Notes: generated by a model from the sequence alone, not told the origin. 64,000 bases of DNA from UBA6522 sp963664945 (GCA_963664945.1 OY761822.1:1364001-1428000); one strand, 5' to 3'; shown: positions 27,861-36,970, counted from the stretch's first letter. Numbers and translations: made by a program.

Positions 27861-27918
27861 GGCCGTCGCAGGCCGTCACGAGTCTTGCGGGCCGTCGCGG
27901 GCCGTCACGAATCGCGAA
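27861..27918. repeat. 29-bp tandem repeat, two imperfect units
   Basis: GGCCGTCGCAGGCCGTCACG at 27861 is repeated as GGCCGTCGCGGGCCGTCACG at 27890, with the following bases partly matching. The second unit contains the stop codon of the FAD-subunit gene, so the repeat duplicates that gene's 3' end. Confidence 0.6.
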
Positions 27919-28894
27919 TGGCGCGCTTGACCAGGTTTTCCAGCAGCGGGATCTTGAAATGGTTGTAGTTGAACGGCGTCGCGCCGCGCACCGCCGCCTG
28001 GCCCGCCAAGGCCCCGGTTTCCTCGTTCGGAGCGCTGCCGGTTACGACCTCTTCCACAACGGTGAGCCGCCGGGGGACGCACTCCACCGCGCCTGCCGCC
28101 ATTCGTATCCGCGAAATCGTGCCGCCCTCGACGAACATCGCCGAGGCAATGTTCACCAGCGGAAAGTCCCAGGTATTGCGATCGGCGACTTTCTCGAAAT
28201 AGAACTGCGCGCCGCTCCAGTCGTTGGGAATCCGGATCGCCGTCAACAGGTCGCCGGGCTCCAGAACCGTCATCCGCTCGATGTCGATGTCCGGGCCGAT
28301 GAAGAATTCCTCCGCTGGCACCTCACGCTCGCCATCGCCGTTCACGATCACCATTCGTGCGTCGAGCACCACCAGCGCCGGCGCCGTATCCGAAGGCGTC
28401 ACCGCTATGCAACGGTCCGCGCCCCACAGGCAGTGCTCGCGGTTCTGGCCTTCCGGCGTATCGGCGTAACAGCTATTGCCGCCGGCGCGGTAGCAATCCA
28501 CGCCATAGCGGTAGTACCAGCAACGGGTGTCCTGGCAGAGGTTGCCGCCGATGGTGCCGGTGTTGCGGATCTGCGGGCTGGCCACCCTTCGTGCTGAATC
28601 CGCCAGAACGCTGAACCGCTCCTGGATCAGCGGGCTGGTCTCGATTTCGGTGAGAGTCGTCATGGCGCCGATCTCGACGCCGTCAGCCGTCTCGCGGATT
28701 CCCCTGAGCGCTTCAACGCCCGTCAGATCGACGACGGAGCCAGCGTACTTCACCCTATCCTTGAACCAGTCGAGCGAATCGTTGCCGCCCGCCATCGCCC
28801 ATCCGTCGGCGCCGAACCGGCCCAGTAGCTCCACGGCGTTTTCCACGCTGTCGGGTTGATAGAGTTCGAATGCGCGCATCATGTCTTTGGACAT
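27905..28894 (-). CDS. XDH-family FAD subunit with extra 4Fe-4S cysteines
   Basis: This 329-residue FAD-binding subunit of the xanthine dehydrogenase/CoxM family carries FAD motifs near AMAGGNDSL and NTGTIGGNLCQD. Directly after these lies a cysteine-rich insert (CQDTRCWYY, VDCYRAGGNSCY, EHCLWGADRC) like the one that holds a 4Fe-4S cluster in E. coli PaoB and 4-hydroxybenzoyl-CoA reductase beta. The C-terminal CO-dehydrogenase flavoprotein domain follows. It passes electrons from the 2Fe-2S centres to FAD or beyond. It is encoded 13 bases after the Mo subunit. Confidence 0.87.
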   Translation of the reverse strand: MSKDMMRAFELYQPDSVENAVELLGRFGADGWAMAGGNDSLDWFKDRVKYAGSVVDLTGVEALRGIRETADGVEIGAMTTLTEIETSPLIQERFSVLADSARRVASPQIRNTGTIGGNLCQDTRCWYYRYGVDCYRAGGNSCYADTPEGQNREHCLWGADRCIAVTPSDTAPALVVLDARMVIVNGDGEREVPAEEFFIGPDIDIERMTVLEPGDLLTAIRIPNDWSGAQFYFEKVADRNTWDFPLVNIASAMFVEGGTISRIRMAAGAVECVPRRLTVVEEVVTGSAPNEETGALAGQAAVRGATPFNYNHFKIPLLENLVKRAIRDS

Positions 28895-28906
28895 GGCTTT
28901 GCTCCT

Positions 28907-31318
28907 TTAGGCTGTATTGACATCCAGCGGGCCGTGGGATTGCTCGCGGCCGGCCAGCGCGTTGACGATCATGTCGGTGGTCACGGGGGTGCGGTTGAAG
29001 ACATGCCCGCCCATGGCGTCGGCGATGGCGTTCAGCACCGCCGCCAACCCGGCGCCCATGACCGGTTCGCCCACACCCTTGATGCCCACCGGGTTCTCCG
29101 GGTCGGCGATATCCACGGCGCCGGTCTGCATCTCGAGGGGCACATCCAGGTAGGAAGGCGGCTTCGCCTGGTGGAACCCGATGTTGCCGGGCAGCCCGTT
29201 CTGCGAGTCGTAGACGTGCTTCTCGTACCGGGCCATGCCGAAGCCCATCACCGCTCCGCCCTTGGTCTGGGTGGCCAGGCTCATGGGATGGATGACCGTG
29301 CCGCAGTCCACCGCCGCGGCGTAATCGACAATCTCCACGTGCCCGGTCTCCCGGTCCAGTTCGACCATCGCGCAGCCGGCGACATGCGCCGCAGGCTGTC
29401 CATTCAACTCGATGTTGTCCCTGGCCACGCCGATCAGGCCGGTGCCGGCCAGTCCGGCGACGGCCATCTGCGTGGTCGGATTGATGTCCTCGGGCGCCTC
29501 CTCCCCGGAGTACTTGCCGCCCAGTGCGATGGCTCGCAGGGCCGCATCCGCATAGCTCAGGGACCTCGACTCATCGTCCTTCGCATACACCCGATGACCG
29601 CCGATATCGTAGTCCTCCGGCGACCCGCCGAGGTCCATGGCGGCAATCTCCTTCAACTTGGCCACCGCGTCCATGGCCGCCACGTAGTTGGTGCGGCTCA
29701 TGGTGAAGGAGGTGTTGCTGCCGAACTGCCCGTTGTTGTGCGGCAGGTGCCGGCGGCTGTCGCCGCGCTCGATGACGCAGTCGGCCCAGTCGCACTTCAG
29801 CACTTCGGCGGCCACGCGGGAGGTGGCGCTGTGGGAATAGGTGCCGAGATTGCCCACACCGGTGTGGATGTGGAGCTTGCCTTCCGGCGTCAGCCGCACA
29901 AGCCCGTCGAAACCGTTGTTGCCGGCCGGATGGTACGCCTGCCCGATACCGACGCCGATCACCTTCGAACCGTTCTCCCGGCCGCTCTGCGCGCTGCGCT
30001 CTTCCCAATTGAATTGCTCCGCGGCCATGGTCAGCGCCTCGGGCATGAACGCGCTGGTCAGCGGGATGCGCTGCGGACCCAGCACGGCGCCATCGCCCGG
30101 CGCATTGGTCATGCGAATCGCAAGCGGGTCGAGCCCCAGTTCCCGCGCCGCCTTGTCGATCAGCGGCTCGACGGCGGCGGATATTTCGTTGTAGCCCGGT
30201 CCGCGCTGGGCCATGCGCGGCGGCGTATTGGTGAACACCCCCACACCGCGGAAGCGCATGGACGCCGGCTGGTACATCGCCGATACGCCCATCGCGGCGC
30301 CCGTGAGGTTGGGGAATCCGGCGTGGGGGCCATTCTCCTGGATCAGGAACAGGTCGGCCGCGGTCACCCGGCCGTCCGCGCTGAATCCCAGCCGTATCCG
30401 GCCTTGGAAGCCTGTGCGGGCCAGTCCCAGATAGTACTCCTCGTGGCGGGTCAGGCGCATCATGACCGGCCGGCCGATCTTGCGGGAGAGATTGGCCGGG
30501 ATCGCCATGCTGGGGAAGGGCACCGCCTTGGAACCGAATCCGCCGCCGCAGAATTCGGACACCAACACGATGTCCTCCTGCGGCATGCCCAGCATGGCCG
30601 ACAGGATCGGCATGGAGAAGCTCTGGCTTTGGACCGAGCCGTGGAGATGGCACTTGCCGTTCTCCCAATACGCCATGGTGGTGCGCGGCTCCATGCTGTG
30701 ATGGGCCAGCCCCGCCGTGACGAAGCTCTCGTCCAGCACCAGCGCCGCGTCGGCCAGCGCCTGTTCGACGTCACCGTAGGACCACTCCATGTTGGGTTCC
30801 CCGGTGGGAAGCCGGCCCTCGCCCGCATCGGCGAAGTCCTGCGCCGTCCAGTGCCGGGTCTCGACGCCGGTGTTGCCGTAATTGACAATGGCGGCGTTGC
30901 CGTCCGACCGTGCGCTGGGGCCGCCCGGATAGAGCGCCTCCAGCGGATCGACGGTGAAGGGCAGCGCTTCCAGATCGTAGCGGATGGCGTCCAGCGCGTC
31001 CGATGCGATGGTTTCGCTCTCGGCGGCCACGGCCAGTATCGGCTGGCCGACGAAGAGCGGCTCATCCGTGAGCGCCGGCTCCATCGGGGCCGGCGGCGCA
31101 CGGAGTTCGGAGGCCTGGAGGATGCCGAGAACGCCCTCCATCTCCAGCGCCGCGGAGGCATCCACGTTTGTGATCCGCGCGTGGGGCGCGGGACTCAGGA
31201 GAAGCTTGCAGAACGCCATGCCTTCGGCGCGGAAATCCTCGGCATACCTGGCGCCGCCCGTGACCTTGGCCCGCACGTCAGGCGGGGTGAAGTCCTTTCC
31301 AATCAGTGTGTAAGCCAT
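28907..31318 (-). CDS. XDH-family molybdopterin (large) subunit
   Basis: This is the ~800-residue molybdenum-cofactor subunit of the xanthine dehydrogenase/aldehyde oxidoreductase family. It opens with the usual hammerhead sequence (GKDFTPPDVRAKVTGGARY), has GGGFGSKAVPFP in the Moco region and ends with the active-site Glu in GVGEPVMGAG. It hydroxylates an aldehyde or heterocycle. I chose ATG 31318 because it gives the typical N-terminus; a GTG at 31327 is in the same frame. The gene overlaps or abuts the end of the 2Fe-2S gene. It has no signal peptide, so it would travel with the Tat-tagged small subunit. Confidence 0.9.
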   Translation of the reverse strand: MAYTLIGKDFTPPDVRAKVTGGARYAEDFRAEGMAFCKLLLSPAPHARITNVDASAALEMEGVLGILQASELRAPPAPMEPALTDEPLFVGQPILAVAAESETIASDALDAIRYDLEALPFTVDPLEALYPGGPSARSDGNAAIVNYGNTGVETRHWTAQDFADAGEGRLPTGEPNMEWSYGDVEQALADAALVLDESFVTAGLAHHSMEPRTTMAYWENGKCHLHGSVQSQSFSMPILSAMLGMPQEDIVLVSEFCGGGFGSKAVPFPSMAIPANLSRKIGRPVMMRLTRHEEYYLGLARTGFQGRIRLGFSADGRVTAADLFLIQENGPHAGFPNLTGAAMGVSAMYQPASMRFRGVGVFTNTPPRMAQRGPGYNEISAAVEPLIDKAARELGLDPLAIRMTNAPGDGAVLGPQRIPLTSAFMPEALTMAAEQFNWEERSAQSGRENGSKVIGVGIGQAYHPAGNNGFDGLVRLTPEGKLHIHTGVGNLGTYSHSATSRVAAEVLKCDWADCVIERGDSRRHLPHNNGQFGSNTSFTMSRTNYVAAMDAVAKLKEIAAMDLGGSPEDYDIGGHRVYAKDDESRSLSYADAALRAIALGGKYSGEEAPEDINPTTQMAVAGLAGTGLIGVARDNIELNGQPAAHVAGCAMVELDRETGHVEIVDYAAAVDCGTVIHPMSLATQTKGGAVMGFGMARYEKHVYDSQNGLPGNIGFHQAKPPSYLDVPLEMQTGAVDIADPENPVGIKGVGEPVMGAGLAAVLNAIADAMGGHVFNRTPVTTDMIVNALAGREQSHGPLDVNTA

Positions 31319-31319
31319 C

Positions 31320-32006
31320 TCAAGCACTCTGCGCCGCGCGCATCACGGAGTTCAGATAGTGATCGTAGGCCCCGCACCGGCAGAGATTGCCGGACAGGGC
31401 ATGCCTCGCCTCGTCCCGGGTGGGACTGGGGTTCGCCTCCAGCAACGCCACCGCCGACATGACCTGGCCCGGCGTGCAGAAACCGCACTGCGGACCCAAT
31501 TCGTCGATCATCGCCTGCTGCACCGGGTGCAGCTCCCCGTTTGGCCCCTCCAGGCCTTCCACGGTGCGGATCTCGCGGTTTCGCACGGTGTGGGTCAATG
31601 TCGAGCACGAGTACGTGGAGACACCGTCAAGCAACACCGTGCAGGCGCCGCATTCGGCGCGGTCGCAACCGAGCTTGGTGCCGGTCAGCCCCAGCTTGTA
31701 CCGCAGGGTCATGGCCAGGGTCTCGTAGGGCAGCACATCGACACGCCGGGTTTCGCCGTTGACACCAAGACTGATCAGCCGCTCGACACCACCGACGGTG
31801 GGCGCCTGTTCGGTCGAGCAGCCCGTCATCCCGCCGAAGACGTACCCGGCGGAACTCACCGCAGCCCCGGAGGAGATCACCCCCTTGATGAACTGACGCC
31901 TCGACGCGCCGGCCCGGCCGATCGCCCCGAGTACGCCGCCGCCATCCATGGAAGGCGCGGACGCCGGTACATCAATACCTGAAACAAGTGTTTTTTCGTC
32001 TGTCAT
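31320..32006 (-). CDS. XDH-family 2Fe-2S subunit with Tat signal
   Basis: This 228-residue iron-sulfur subunit has an N-terminal ~60-residue leader carrying a Tat motif (SRRQFIKG, Arg36-Arg37) before a hydrophobic stretch ending near MTGC, which could even be a lipobox. A plant-ferredoxin-type cluster follows (GCDRAECGACTVLLDG), then the second 2Fe-2S domain (CGFCTPGQ ... NLCRCGAYD). The leader places the whole complex in the periplasm, as in E. coli PaoABC. It is the first gene of the run; the promoter must lie in 32007-32164. Confidence 0.9.
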   Translation of the reverse strand: MTDEKTLVSGIDVPASAPSMDGGGVLGAIGRAGASRRQFIKGVISSGAAVSSAGYVFGGMTGCSTEQAPTVGGVERLISLGVNGETRRVDVLPYETLAMTLRYKLGLTGTKLGCDRAECGACTVLLDGVSTYSCSTLTHTVRNREIRTVEGLEGPNGELHPVQQAMIDELGPQCGFCTPGQVMSAVALLEANPSPTRDEARHALSGNLCRCGAYDHYLNSVMRAAQSA

Positions 32007-32164
32007 TGAGGGCCACCTGAAACTGTTGTGCGCAGCGTGTTCTTGTTTAGCGCATCGTATGTAAATTAGCTTGAATAGACAACCATGCGCCCGATGAATA
32101 CACGGCTTTCATGGAACAACATCGGTTCCCGCGCGTCGGCGCGAGGCCTCCGTCGCGAAAACTG

Positions 32165-32743
32165 CTAGAGCGAGTAGTCCGGATACAGGATTTCGTCCGG
32201 GAGATTGACGTTGCCCTGCTCGTCCAGGTAACCCATCTCTCCCAGCGCCTGCACCGTCTCGGCGCCGGCTCTTGCGGGACTGGTACCGTTGATGTTCCTG
32301 GTCGGAATGATCCGCCGATCCGCCAGCGTCCCCTTGACGATATCCCGGAGATCGGAAAACCGCAGCGTCGACTGCATCGGCCCATCGTTCACCGAGATCG
32401 CCCGGATCTGGAACAGCGGCTGCCCGCGCAGATGGAACCACCCGTACGCCCTGACCTCGTCACCCTCCTGGAATTCATCGCTCCGGAAGCCGTAGGTCCC
32501 TTCCATGATATTGATGGGGTGTGTAGTAAGCCGCCAGTGCTCGCCGGCCTCAACCTCCCCGCCGGAAGTCACGATATTGATGAAGATATGCGGATTGTTC
32601 CACAAGACCCGGCTGATGGCGCCCTCGATGTAGTGGGTGGGCGTTCCTGAATCGCCGTACTCCGCCGGCACGCTGTGATGGGCGCCGCCGAACGCCGGCA
32701 GCAGGACACCGAGACTGAAAAGAATCACCCTGTATAACTTCAT
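32165..32743 (-). CDS. Exported DUF6152-family protein
   Basis: This 192-residue protein has a signal peptide (ILFSLGVLLPAFGGA) followed by the HHS motif and NNPHIFI block typical of DUF6152, a family of periplasmic proteins of unknown function common in marine Gammaproteobacteria. It begins near the hydrophobic segment, and no better start exists. It lies on the same strand as, and 158 bases downstream-facing from, the molybdoenzyme run. A second family member is encoded divergently at 32985. Confidence 0.7.
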   Translation of the reverse strand: MKLYRVILFSLGVLLPAFGGAHHSVPAEYGDSGTPTHYIEGAISRVLWNNPHIFINIVTSGGEVEAGEHWRLTTHPINIMEGTYGFRSDEFQEGDEVRAYGWFHLRGQPLFQIRAISVNDGPMQSTLRFSDLRDIVKGTLADRRIIPTRNINGTSPARAGAETVQALGEMGYLDEQGNVNLPDEILYPDYSL

Positions 32744-32984
32744 GACGCTTGACCCGCTGGTTTAATTGTCGCTTTCGTAGGTATCGCCACCGCTCAGGCT
32801 ACCTGGCGCCGGCGGCAATCGGATTTGCTCGCGCGCGCTCCCGCGCTGAGAACAGTTTGCCCATTTGGTCCGCAATTATCTGCTTAGAAGTGTGAAGCCT
32901 GCGACATTTAGACCCACGCGGGAGGCGAGCCGCTCCCCACCTGACTTAGAATCTGCTGACAATCCACAGCACGAGTACCTGCTC

Positions 32985-34082
32985 ATGAACCGGGCAAGAT
33001 CAATATCGACCGCCGCCGGACTGGCTGTGCTGGCCTGGGCCGCGGGAGCGGTCGCGCATCACTCCCACGCAAGTCTGGATTCCAGCAACCCGCAAACCAG
33101 GGCGGGCGTCGTGGTCGAGTACCTGTGGAAGGTACCCCACGTGTATCTGATCGTTGACGTGCCGGACGAAAACGGCGAAGTGATTCAATATACCGTGGAA
33201 ACCCTGAATCCCCCATCCCTGTCGCGTCTCGGCTGGTCCGCCGACACCTTCAAACCCGGTGATCCGATCATCTGGGAAGGCGCCCATGACCGCGACCCGG
33301 AACGCCCCTACATGGGCCTGGACTGGGCGCAGACAGTGGACGGAACGCGGATGTTCACAAGCAACCGATCATTGCAGGCGTTCCTCGAGGAAACGGGCGC
33401 GGAGATGCCTTCCGGTTCGCTCGTCAACGCGGAAGTCCCGCCGGCGGAGTCGTTTCCGTCCGGATTCTGGACGCGCACCGTCAGCCCCTACCGGGAACCG
33501 CCTGCGGGCATGCCGCTGACCGAGAAGGCCCAGGCCCTGGTCGCCGGGTTCCACGAGTCCCAGAACCCGCTGAACGAGTGCATCTACCCCGGACCGCCGC
33601 GGATGATGATGATGCCCATGGCCTACAACTTCCGATGGGAAGACGGGGACACGATCGTCATCGACCGCGACCTCTGGCCGCAGCCCCGCGTGGTCCACAT
33701 GAACGCGGACGCCGCCCCGCCGCCGGAACGAAGCGCGTGGGGCTTTTCCACCGGCCGCTTCGACGGCGATGCGCTGGTCGTCGAAACCACGAATTTCGTC
33801 GACGACCGCTGGGGAACGCAGATCGGCCTGCATTCCAGCGGCCGCAAGCACCTGCTGGAACGCTACTGGCTCGAGGAAGACGGCATGGCGCTCAAGGGCG
33901 AATTCACCATCACCGATCCCGAATACCTCACCGAACCGATGGTCATCCAGCACTCCTGGGCGAAGGTCGCCGACCGCCCCATCCTCCAGGCGGAATGCTC
34001 CATGGAAGTCGCCTGGTTCTACATCACCGCCGGCTACGAGGAAAGCGAGTACGAAGTGCCGGTTGACCTGCCGCGGCAGTAA
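32985..34082 (+). CDS. Exported DUF6152-family protein, long form
   Basis: This 365-residue protein starts at ATG 32985, which opens a signal peptide (TAAGLAVLAWAAGAVA) followed by AHHSHASLD and WKVPHVYL, the DUF6152 signature. The C-terminal two thirds (RMMMMPMAYNF, GFSTGRFDGDALVVETTNF, LLERYWLEEDGMALKGEFT) match a second domain often found in long members. Earlier in-frame codons lie in the divergent promoter region. The function is unknown; these proteins often accompany TonB receptors and oxidoreductases. Confidence 0.75.
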   Translation: MNRARSISTAAGLAVLAWAAGAVAHHSHASLDSSNPQTRAGVVVEYLWKVPHVYLIVDVPDENGEVIQYTVETLNPPSLSRLGWSADTFKPGDPIIWEGAHDRDPERPYMGLDWAQTVDGTRMFTSNRSLQAFLEETGAEMPSGSLVNAEVPPAESFPSGFWTRTVSPYREPPAGMPLTEKAQALVAGFHESQNPLNECIYPGPPRMMMMPMAYNFRWEDGDTIVIDRDLWPQPRVVHMNADAAPPPERSAWGFSTGRFDGDALVVETTNFVDDRWGTQIGLHSSGRKHLLERYWLEEDGMALKGEFTITDPEYLTEPMVIQHSWAKVADRPILQAECSMEVAWFYITAGYEESEYEVPVDLPRQ

Positions 34083-34139
34083 CCCGCTTCCACTGCAAGT
34101 CCTCAACCGGGGTCAACCGCCCCGTCCAAACGGTGTCGA

Positions 34140-34253
34140 CGCGGGTTGGTGACGGCGGATGCCGACGAGACACGGGTTCGGATCTTCGATGTCAATACCG
34201 GCAGTCGGACCGAGGCCATCGTCCAGACGCCGGGAGGACTTGGGGCGGTGTAC
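34140..34253 (+). pseudogene. prpF-like fragment (middle part)
   Basis: This ~110-bp stretch matches the middle of the prpF-like gene at 37620 (about 37,948-38,045): GACGGCGGATGCCGACGAGA is identical, and about 90% of the rest agrees through CAGACGCCGGGAGG. Neither end of the gene is present here. Confidence 0.75.
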
Positions 34254-34305
34254 TGGAAGACAGCTTGATTGCGCTCTATCGAGATGAGATCGAATCCACT
34301 TTCGA

Positions 34306-34500
34306 TCAATGGCGTTCGGTCGCGCGAATCAGATCGAAGAACACATTGCCGGAACGCTTCAGTGACTTGGACACCTCGCGCTGCCGATCCTCGTAGCTCC
34401 AGGAGGCGATCTCCTTCGCGTAGTCGAGATTCTGGCCGATGACTTCCCTTCGCGCCTGCGGGTTGCGCCAAAGCTTGAATTCGGCCAGCGTGGATAGTTC
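34306..34500 (-). pseudogene. Remnant of a PD-(D/E)xK-type nuclease-like protein
   Basis: The minus strand reads STLAEFKLWRNPQARREVIG, QNLDYAKEIASWSYEDRQRE and VFFDLIRATERH, then stop. The ExK motif (AEFK) and the RNPxARREV block are typical of uncharacterised proteins with a PD-(D/E)xK nuclease fold. A TGA lies in frame at the 5' edge, and nothing upstream completes the gene. Confidence 0.55.
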
Positions 34501-34667
34501 CCGTCAAACGGGAACGGCAGCGTCGTAGACCGCATCTATGGACGCAATCGGCAGCGTCTGGGGATATCGGGAATATTTCAAGACTGGCCTTGCGATGGTA
34601 ATATCGCCTGTGACGTTTATGGCGTTTATTCACTATATATCGCTTGTTGCGTAACAGGAGAACAGAT

Positions 34668-35129
34668 ATGTCGAGTGCGGTAATGCAATTCGCCGCTGGT
34701 ATCCCCGACCCGCGGGAGGCCAGTCTGGCGCAAGCGTCCGCGCAGGCGCTTGCAAACAAGCTGGCGAGCCACCCAAAGTCGATCGCGATTCGGTTTGCGG
34801 AGGACACGCGGGAGGAAATCGAACTGCCGTTTGCAGCCGCGCGGCTATTGATCGACCTACTTAACGAGATGGCGAAGGGCAATGCGGTATCCCTCATTCC
34901 CACGCACGCAGAGCTGACGACGCAGCAGGCCGCCGATCTAATCAATGTTTCGAGGGGTTTCCTCGTGAAACTGCTTGATCGGAAAGAGATTCCTCACCGC
35001 AAAGTGGGAACCCACCGGCGGATCCTGTTCAGCGACCTGAAGGCATACGAGGAACGGACCAGAAAGGCCCGATCAAAGGCCTTGGACAAACTGACCGAAG
35101 AGAGCCAATCCCTGGGAATGTACGACTAG
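34668..35129 (+). CDS. Antitoxin with excisionase-type helix-turn-helix
   Basis: This 153-residue protein starts at ATG 34668 after AGGAGA. An N-terminal ~75-residue region (EELPFAAARLLIDLLNEM-like) is followed by an excisionase-type helix-turn-helix (LTTQQAADLINVSRGFLVKL, then RKVGTHRRI). Proteins of this architecture are antitoxins for PIN toxins, and the PIN gene follows nine bases later. A shortened relative lacking the N-terminal region lies at 59416-59661. The upstream 60 bases are AT-rich (CACTATATATCGC) and likely hold the promoter. Confidence 0.78.
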   Translation: MSSAVMQFAAGIPDPREASLAQASAQALANKLASHPKSIAIRFAEDTREEIELPFAAARLLIDLLNEMAKGNAVSLIPTHAELTTQQAADLINVSRGFLVKLLDRKEIPHRKVGTHRRILFSDLKAYEERTRKARSKALDKLTEESQSLGMYD

Positions 35130-35137
35130 GCCGATGA

Positions 35138-35703
35138 ATGGCGCATACGGCGCTTATCGATGCGAACGTGCTTTACTCGGCACCGGTTCGCGACTTGCTG
35201 ATCGAGTTGGCGGCCGCCAAGCTGTACCGTGCCCGGTGGTCACCGGACATCCATCTGGAGTGGATGAAGATCGCGCGAGAAAATACCCCAACGTGCCCGC
35301 CAAAAAATGGGTTGAGCTGGCGAAGCTGATGGACGCGCATGCCGAAGACTGCTTGGTATTGGGATATGGGCCGTTGATCGACGTCGTCACCTTGCCGGAT
35401 TCCGATGATCGGCACGTTCTGGCGGCCGCCATCAAGGGTCGCGCCGATGTCATCGTCACCTTCAATGTGAAGGACTTTCCGTCCGACGCATTGGAGGTTT
35501 ATGAACTCGAAGCGCAGCATCCGGATGTTTTCTTGCGCCACGTGATCGATTTGTACCCGGGACCGGTGGTCGCCGCCGTTCGCAGGATACGTGCAAGACT
35601 GAAGAATCCGCCCTACCTCGTCGACGAATACCTTGGGACGCTGGAACGCCAAGGGCTCGTCTCAACCGTATCCGAGCTGCAGGCATTTAGGGACGTGTTG
35701 TGA
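35138..35703 (+). pseudogene. PIN-domain toxin with frameshift
   Basis: The start (ATG 35138) gives MAHTALIDANVLYSAPVRDL and continues to HLEWMKIARE, then runs out of frame. The rest (KYPNVPAKKWVELAKLMDAH through LPDSDDRHVLAAAIKG and IVTFNVKDFPSD) is in the next frame. The switch falls at an AAAA run near 35,280, one A short of that needed. All four PIN acidic residues are encoded across the two frames. It is either a homopolymer sequencing error or a real loss of toxin activity; the antitoxin upstream is intact. Confidence 0.75.
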
Positions 35704-35744
35704 TGGGCTACAAATCGACAATTGCGCCGCGCCGGAACTTGAGG

Positions 35745-35927
35745 CCCGCATCCTGCGCTCTCCTCATTTCTCATCAACTGAACCTGACTACTGTCCGTGC
35801 CCCTGCCCCGACTGCATCAAATCCCGCGTATACCCGCATTCCGGCCAATTCGAACACCCCAGAAATCGCCCATATCGACCCATCCTCGTCTCCATCCAAC
35901 CATCACAGTCAGGACACGGCTCCAGGA
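35745..35927. repeat. Repeat copy 1: zinc-finger tail plus flank
   Basis: This segment matches 63058-63243 (about 90%), including CCCGCATCCTGCG, TTTCTCATCAACTGAAC and the antisense coding for a C4 zinc finger (PCPDCDGWMETRMGRYGRF). The third, shorter copy is at 55462-55607. The source appears to be the helicase gene at the right edge of the window. Confidence 0.8.
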
Positions 35928-36117
35928 ACGTCGCGAGCAGTCGCGTGACGAAGGCAATCAGGGCGATGGTGAGAAAGGTGGCCAAGGTCAGAAAATCGGC
36001 GGTCATCAATAGCTTGCTAGACGGCAACCAAATCCCGTTCGGAGTTATTTTCGCTGGAATCAGTGGTAACTCTCGCGTGAAATACTCAATCCACCAATGA
36101 TTTGCATGATGGAGCAA
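35788..36117 (-). CDS. Small membrane protein ending in a C4 zinc finger, probably chimeric
   Basis: The open frame gives 109 residues: an N-terminal stretch of unknown origin, one membrane helix (LTLATFLTIALIAFVTRLL), then a topoisomerase-type C4 finger (PCPDCDGW ... GCSNWPECGYTR). The finger is part of the repeated segment above and is nearly identical to the helicase tail at 63,130-63,240, so the frame may be a fusion made by the duplication. Whether it is expressed cannot be judged. Confidence 0.35.
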   Translation of the reverse strand: MLHHANHWWIEYFTRELPLIPAKITPNGIWLPSSKLLMTADFLTLATFLTIALIAFVTRLLATFLEPCPDCDGWMETRMGRYGRFLGCSNWPECGYTRDLMQSGQGHGQ

Positions 36118-36122
36118 GATGA

Positions 36123-36307
36123 GTAAGCGCTAAGCCGACCCCATCTTCCTTTCGCTGAGCCGATGAGGCTGGATGACTCCTTTTGTATAGGGAGGATTCC
36201 AATGCGCAAGCCCGATCAAGATACCAAGTCGGTTGATGCCAAGGCGGTCAACGGAGCGGCAAGGTCCGTCAGGAAGCGAAGGAAGGTGGGGTCGGCTTAG
36301 CGCTTAC
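36123..36307. mobile_element. IS66-like mini-element, 185 bp
   Basis: The ends are inverted repeats of about 30 bases: GTAAGCGCTAAGCCGACCCC reads inward from 36123 and again, in reverse complement, from 36307. GTAAGCG is the usual start of IS66-family ends. Inside is only a short frame (36202-36300, MRKPDQDTKSVDAKAV...) of no known function. No 8-bp target duplication is visible. Confidence 0.6.
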
Positions 36308-36405
36308 GAACTTCCAGCGGGATCAATTTTTCGAGCAAAGCCAGGAAGCGCAAGGCCTGAGTCTTGTCGTACCGCTTGAGAAACCACCCGTCCGCCTGCG
36401 TGATC
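36308..36405 (-). pseudogene. PIN toxin (vapC-like) C-terminal-region fragment
   Basis: CTTCCAGCGGGATCAATTTT onward matches 59,980-60,060 inside the intact PIN toxin at 59792 (about 90%), encoding WFLKRYDKTQALRFLALLEK. The fragment is cut at the edge of the IS66-like mini-element. Confidence 0.75.
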
Positions 36406-36483
36406 GTGGCCCTCACCGCCGTCGCCAACCCCCTGCTCGTGGAACTGCCCGGCGACCTGATTGCAGAATACCTCTTCCAACCT

Positions 36484-36535
36484 TGGCTGACGGGACAAGT
36501 GCGATGACGCAACGTGGGATTCCATGCGTACCTCG
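36484..36535 (+). pseudogene. prpF-like fragment (5' end)
   Basis: GCTGACGGGACAAGTGCGAT plus the following ATGACGCAACGTGGGATTCC matches the upstream edge and first codons of the gene at 37620 (MTQRAIPC). It diverges after about 10 codons. Confidence 0.6.
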
Positions 36536-36694
36536 GACCGCAAGGCCCCGTCCATCTGGAGAAAATGACCTGACCGACGATTTGCCCTTCGAATCGTTTG
36601 ATGCCTGGCAGGGAGATCGGGCGGTCGCACTCGGCTCTTGTCCGTACAATGTCCGTGTGACAGAATGCCGGTGGATCGAATCGGAGGAATATCC

Positions 36695-36970
36695 ATGGGT
36701 ATCGCGGAAACCAAGTCGGAGCGCATCGAGGTTCGGACGACTCCGGGCTTGAAAGCGTTACTGCAGCGGGCCGCGGCCTCAACCCACAAGAACGTCACCG
36801 AGTTTCTGCTTGAGGCGGGAATCAAAGCCGCCGAGGACGCTCTGGCCGACCGGCGGATGTTCCGGCTCGACGATCAGCGGTGGAAGGAATTTCAGAATAT
36901 CCTCGACCGGCCGGTCGTGGACAAGCCTCGCCTGGCCCGGCTGCTTTCCGAAAAGAGCGTACTGGAGTGA
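36695..36970 (+). CDS. DUF1778 antitoxin (TacA-like)
   Basis: This 91-residue ribbon-helix-helix antitoxin has the DUF1778 pattern (SERIEVRTTPGLKALLQRAA, NVTEFLLEAG) and the C-terminal toxin-binding tail (FRLDDQRWKEFQNIL). ATG 36695 follows GGAGGA. The stop overlaps the toxin start as GTGA. In TacAT systems it neutralises the acetyltransferase and represses the operon. Confidence 0.88.
   Translation: MGIAETKSERIEVRTTPGLKALLQRAAASTHKNVTEFLLEAGIKAAEDALADRRMFRLDDQRWKEFQNILDRPVVDKPRLARLLSEKSVLE

Noticed and set aside
28856..31462. 868-codon open frame on the plus strand
   Set aside because: It is antisense to the FAD and molybdopterin subunit genes, whose family motifs are clear. Its translation is rich in His/Arg/Gly and matches nothing known.
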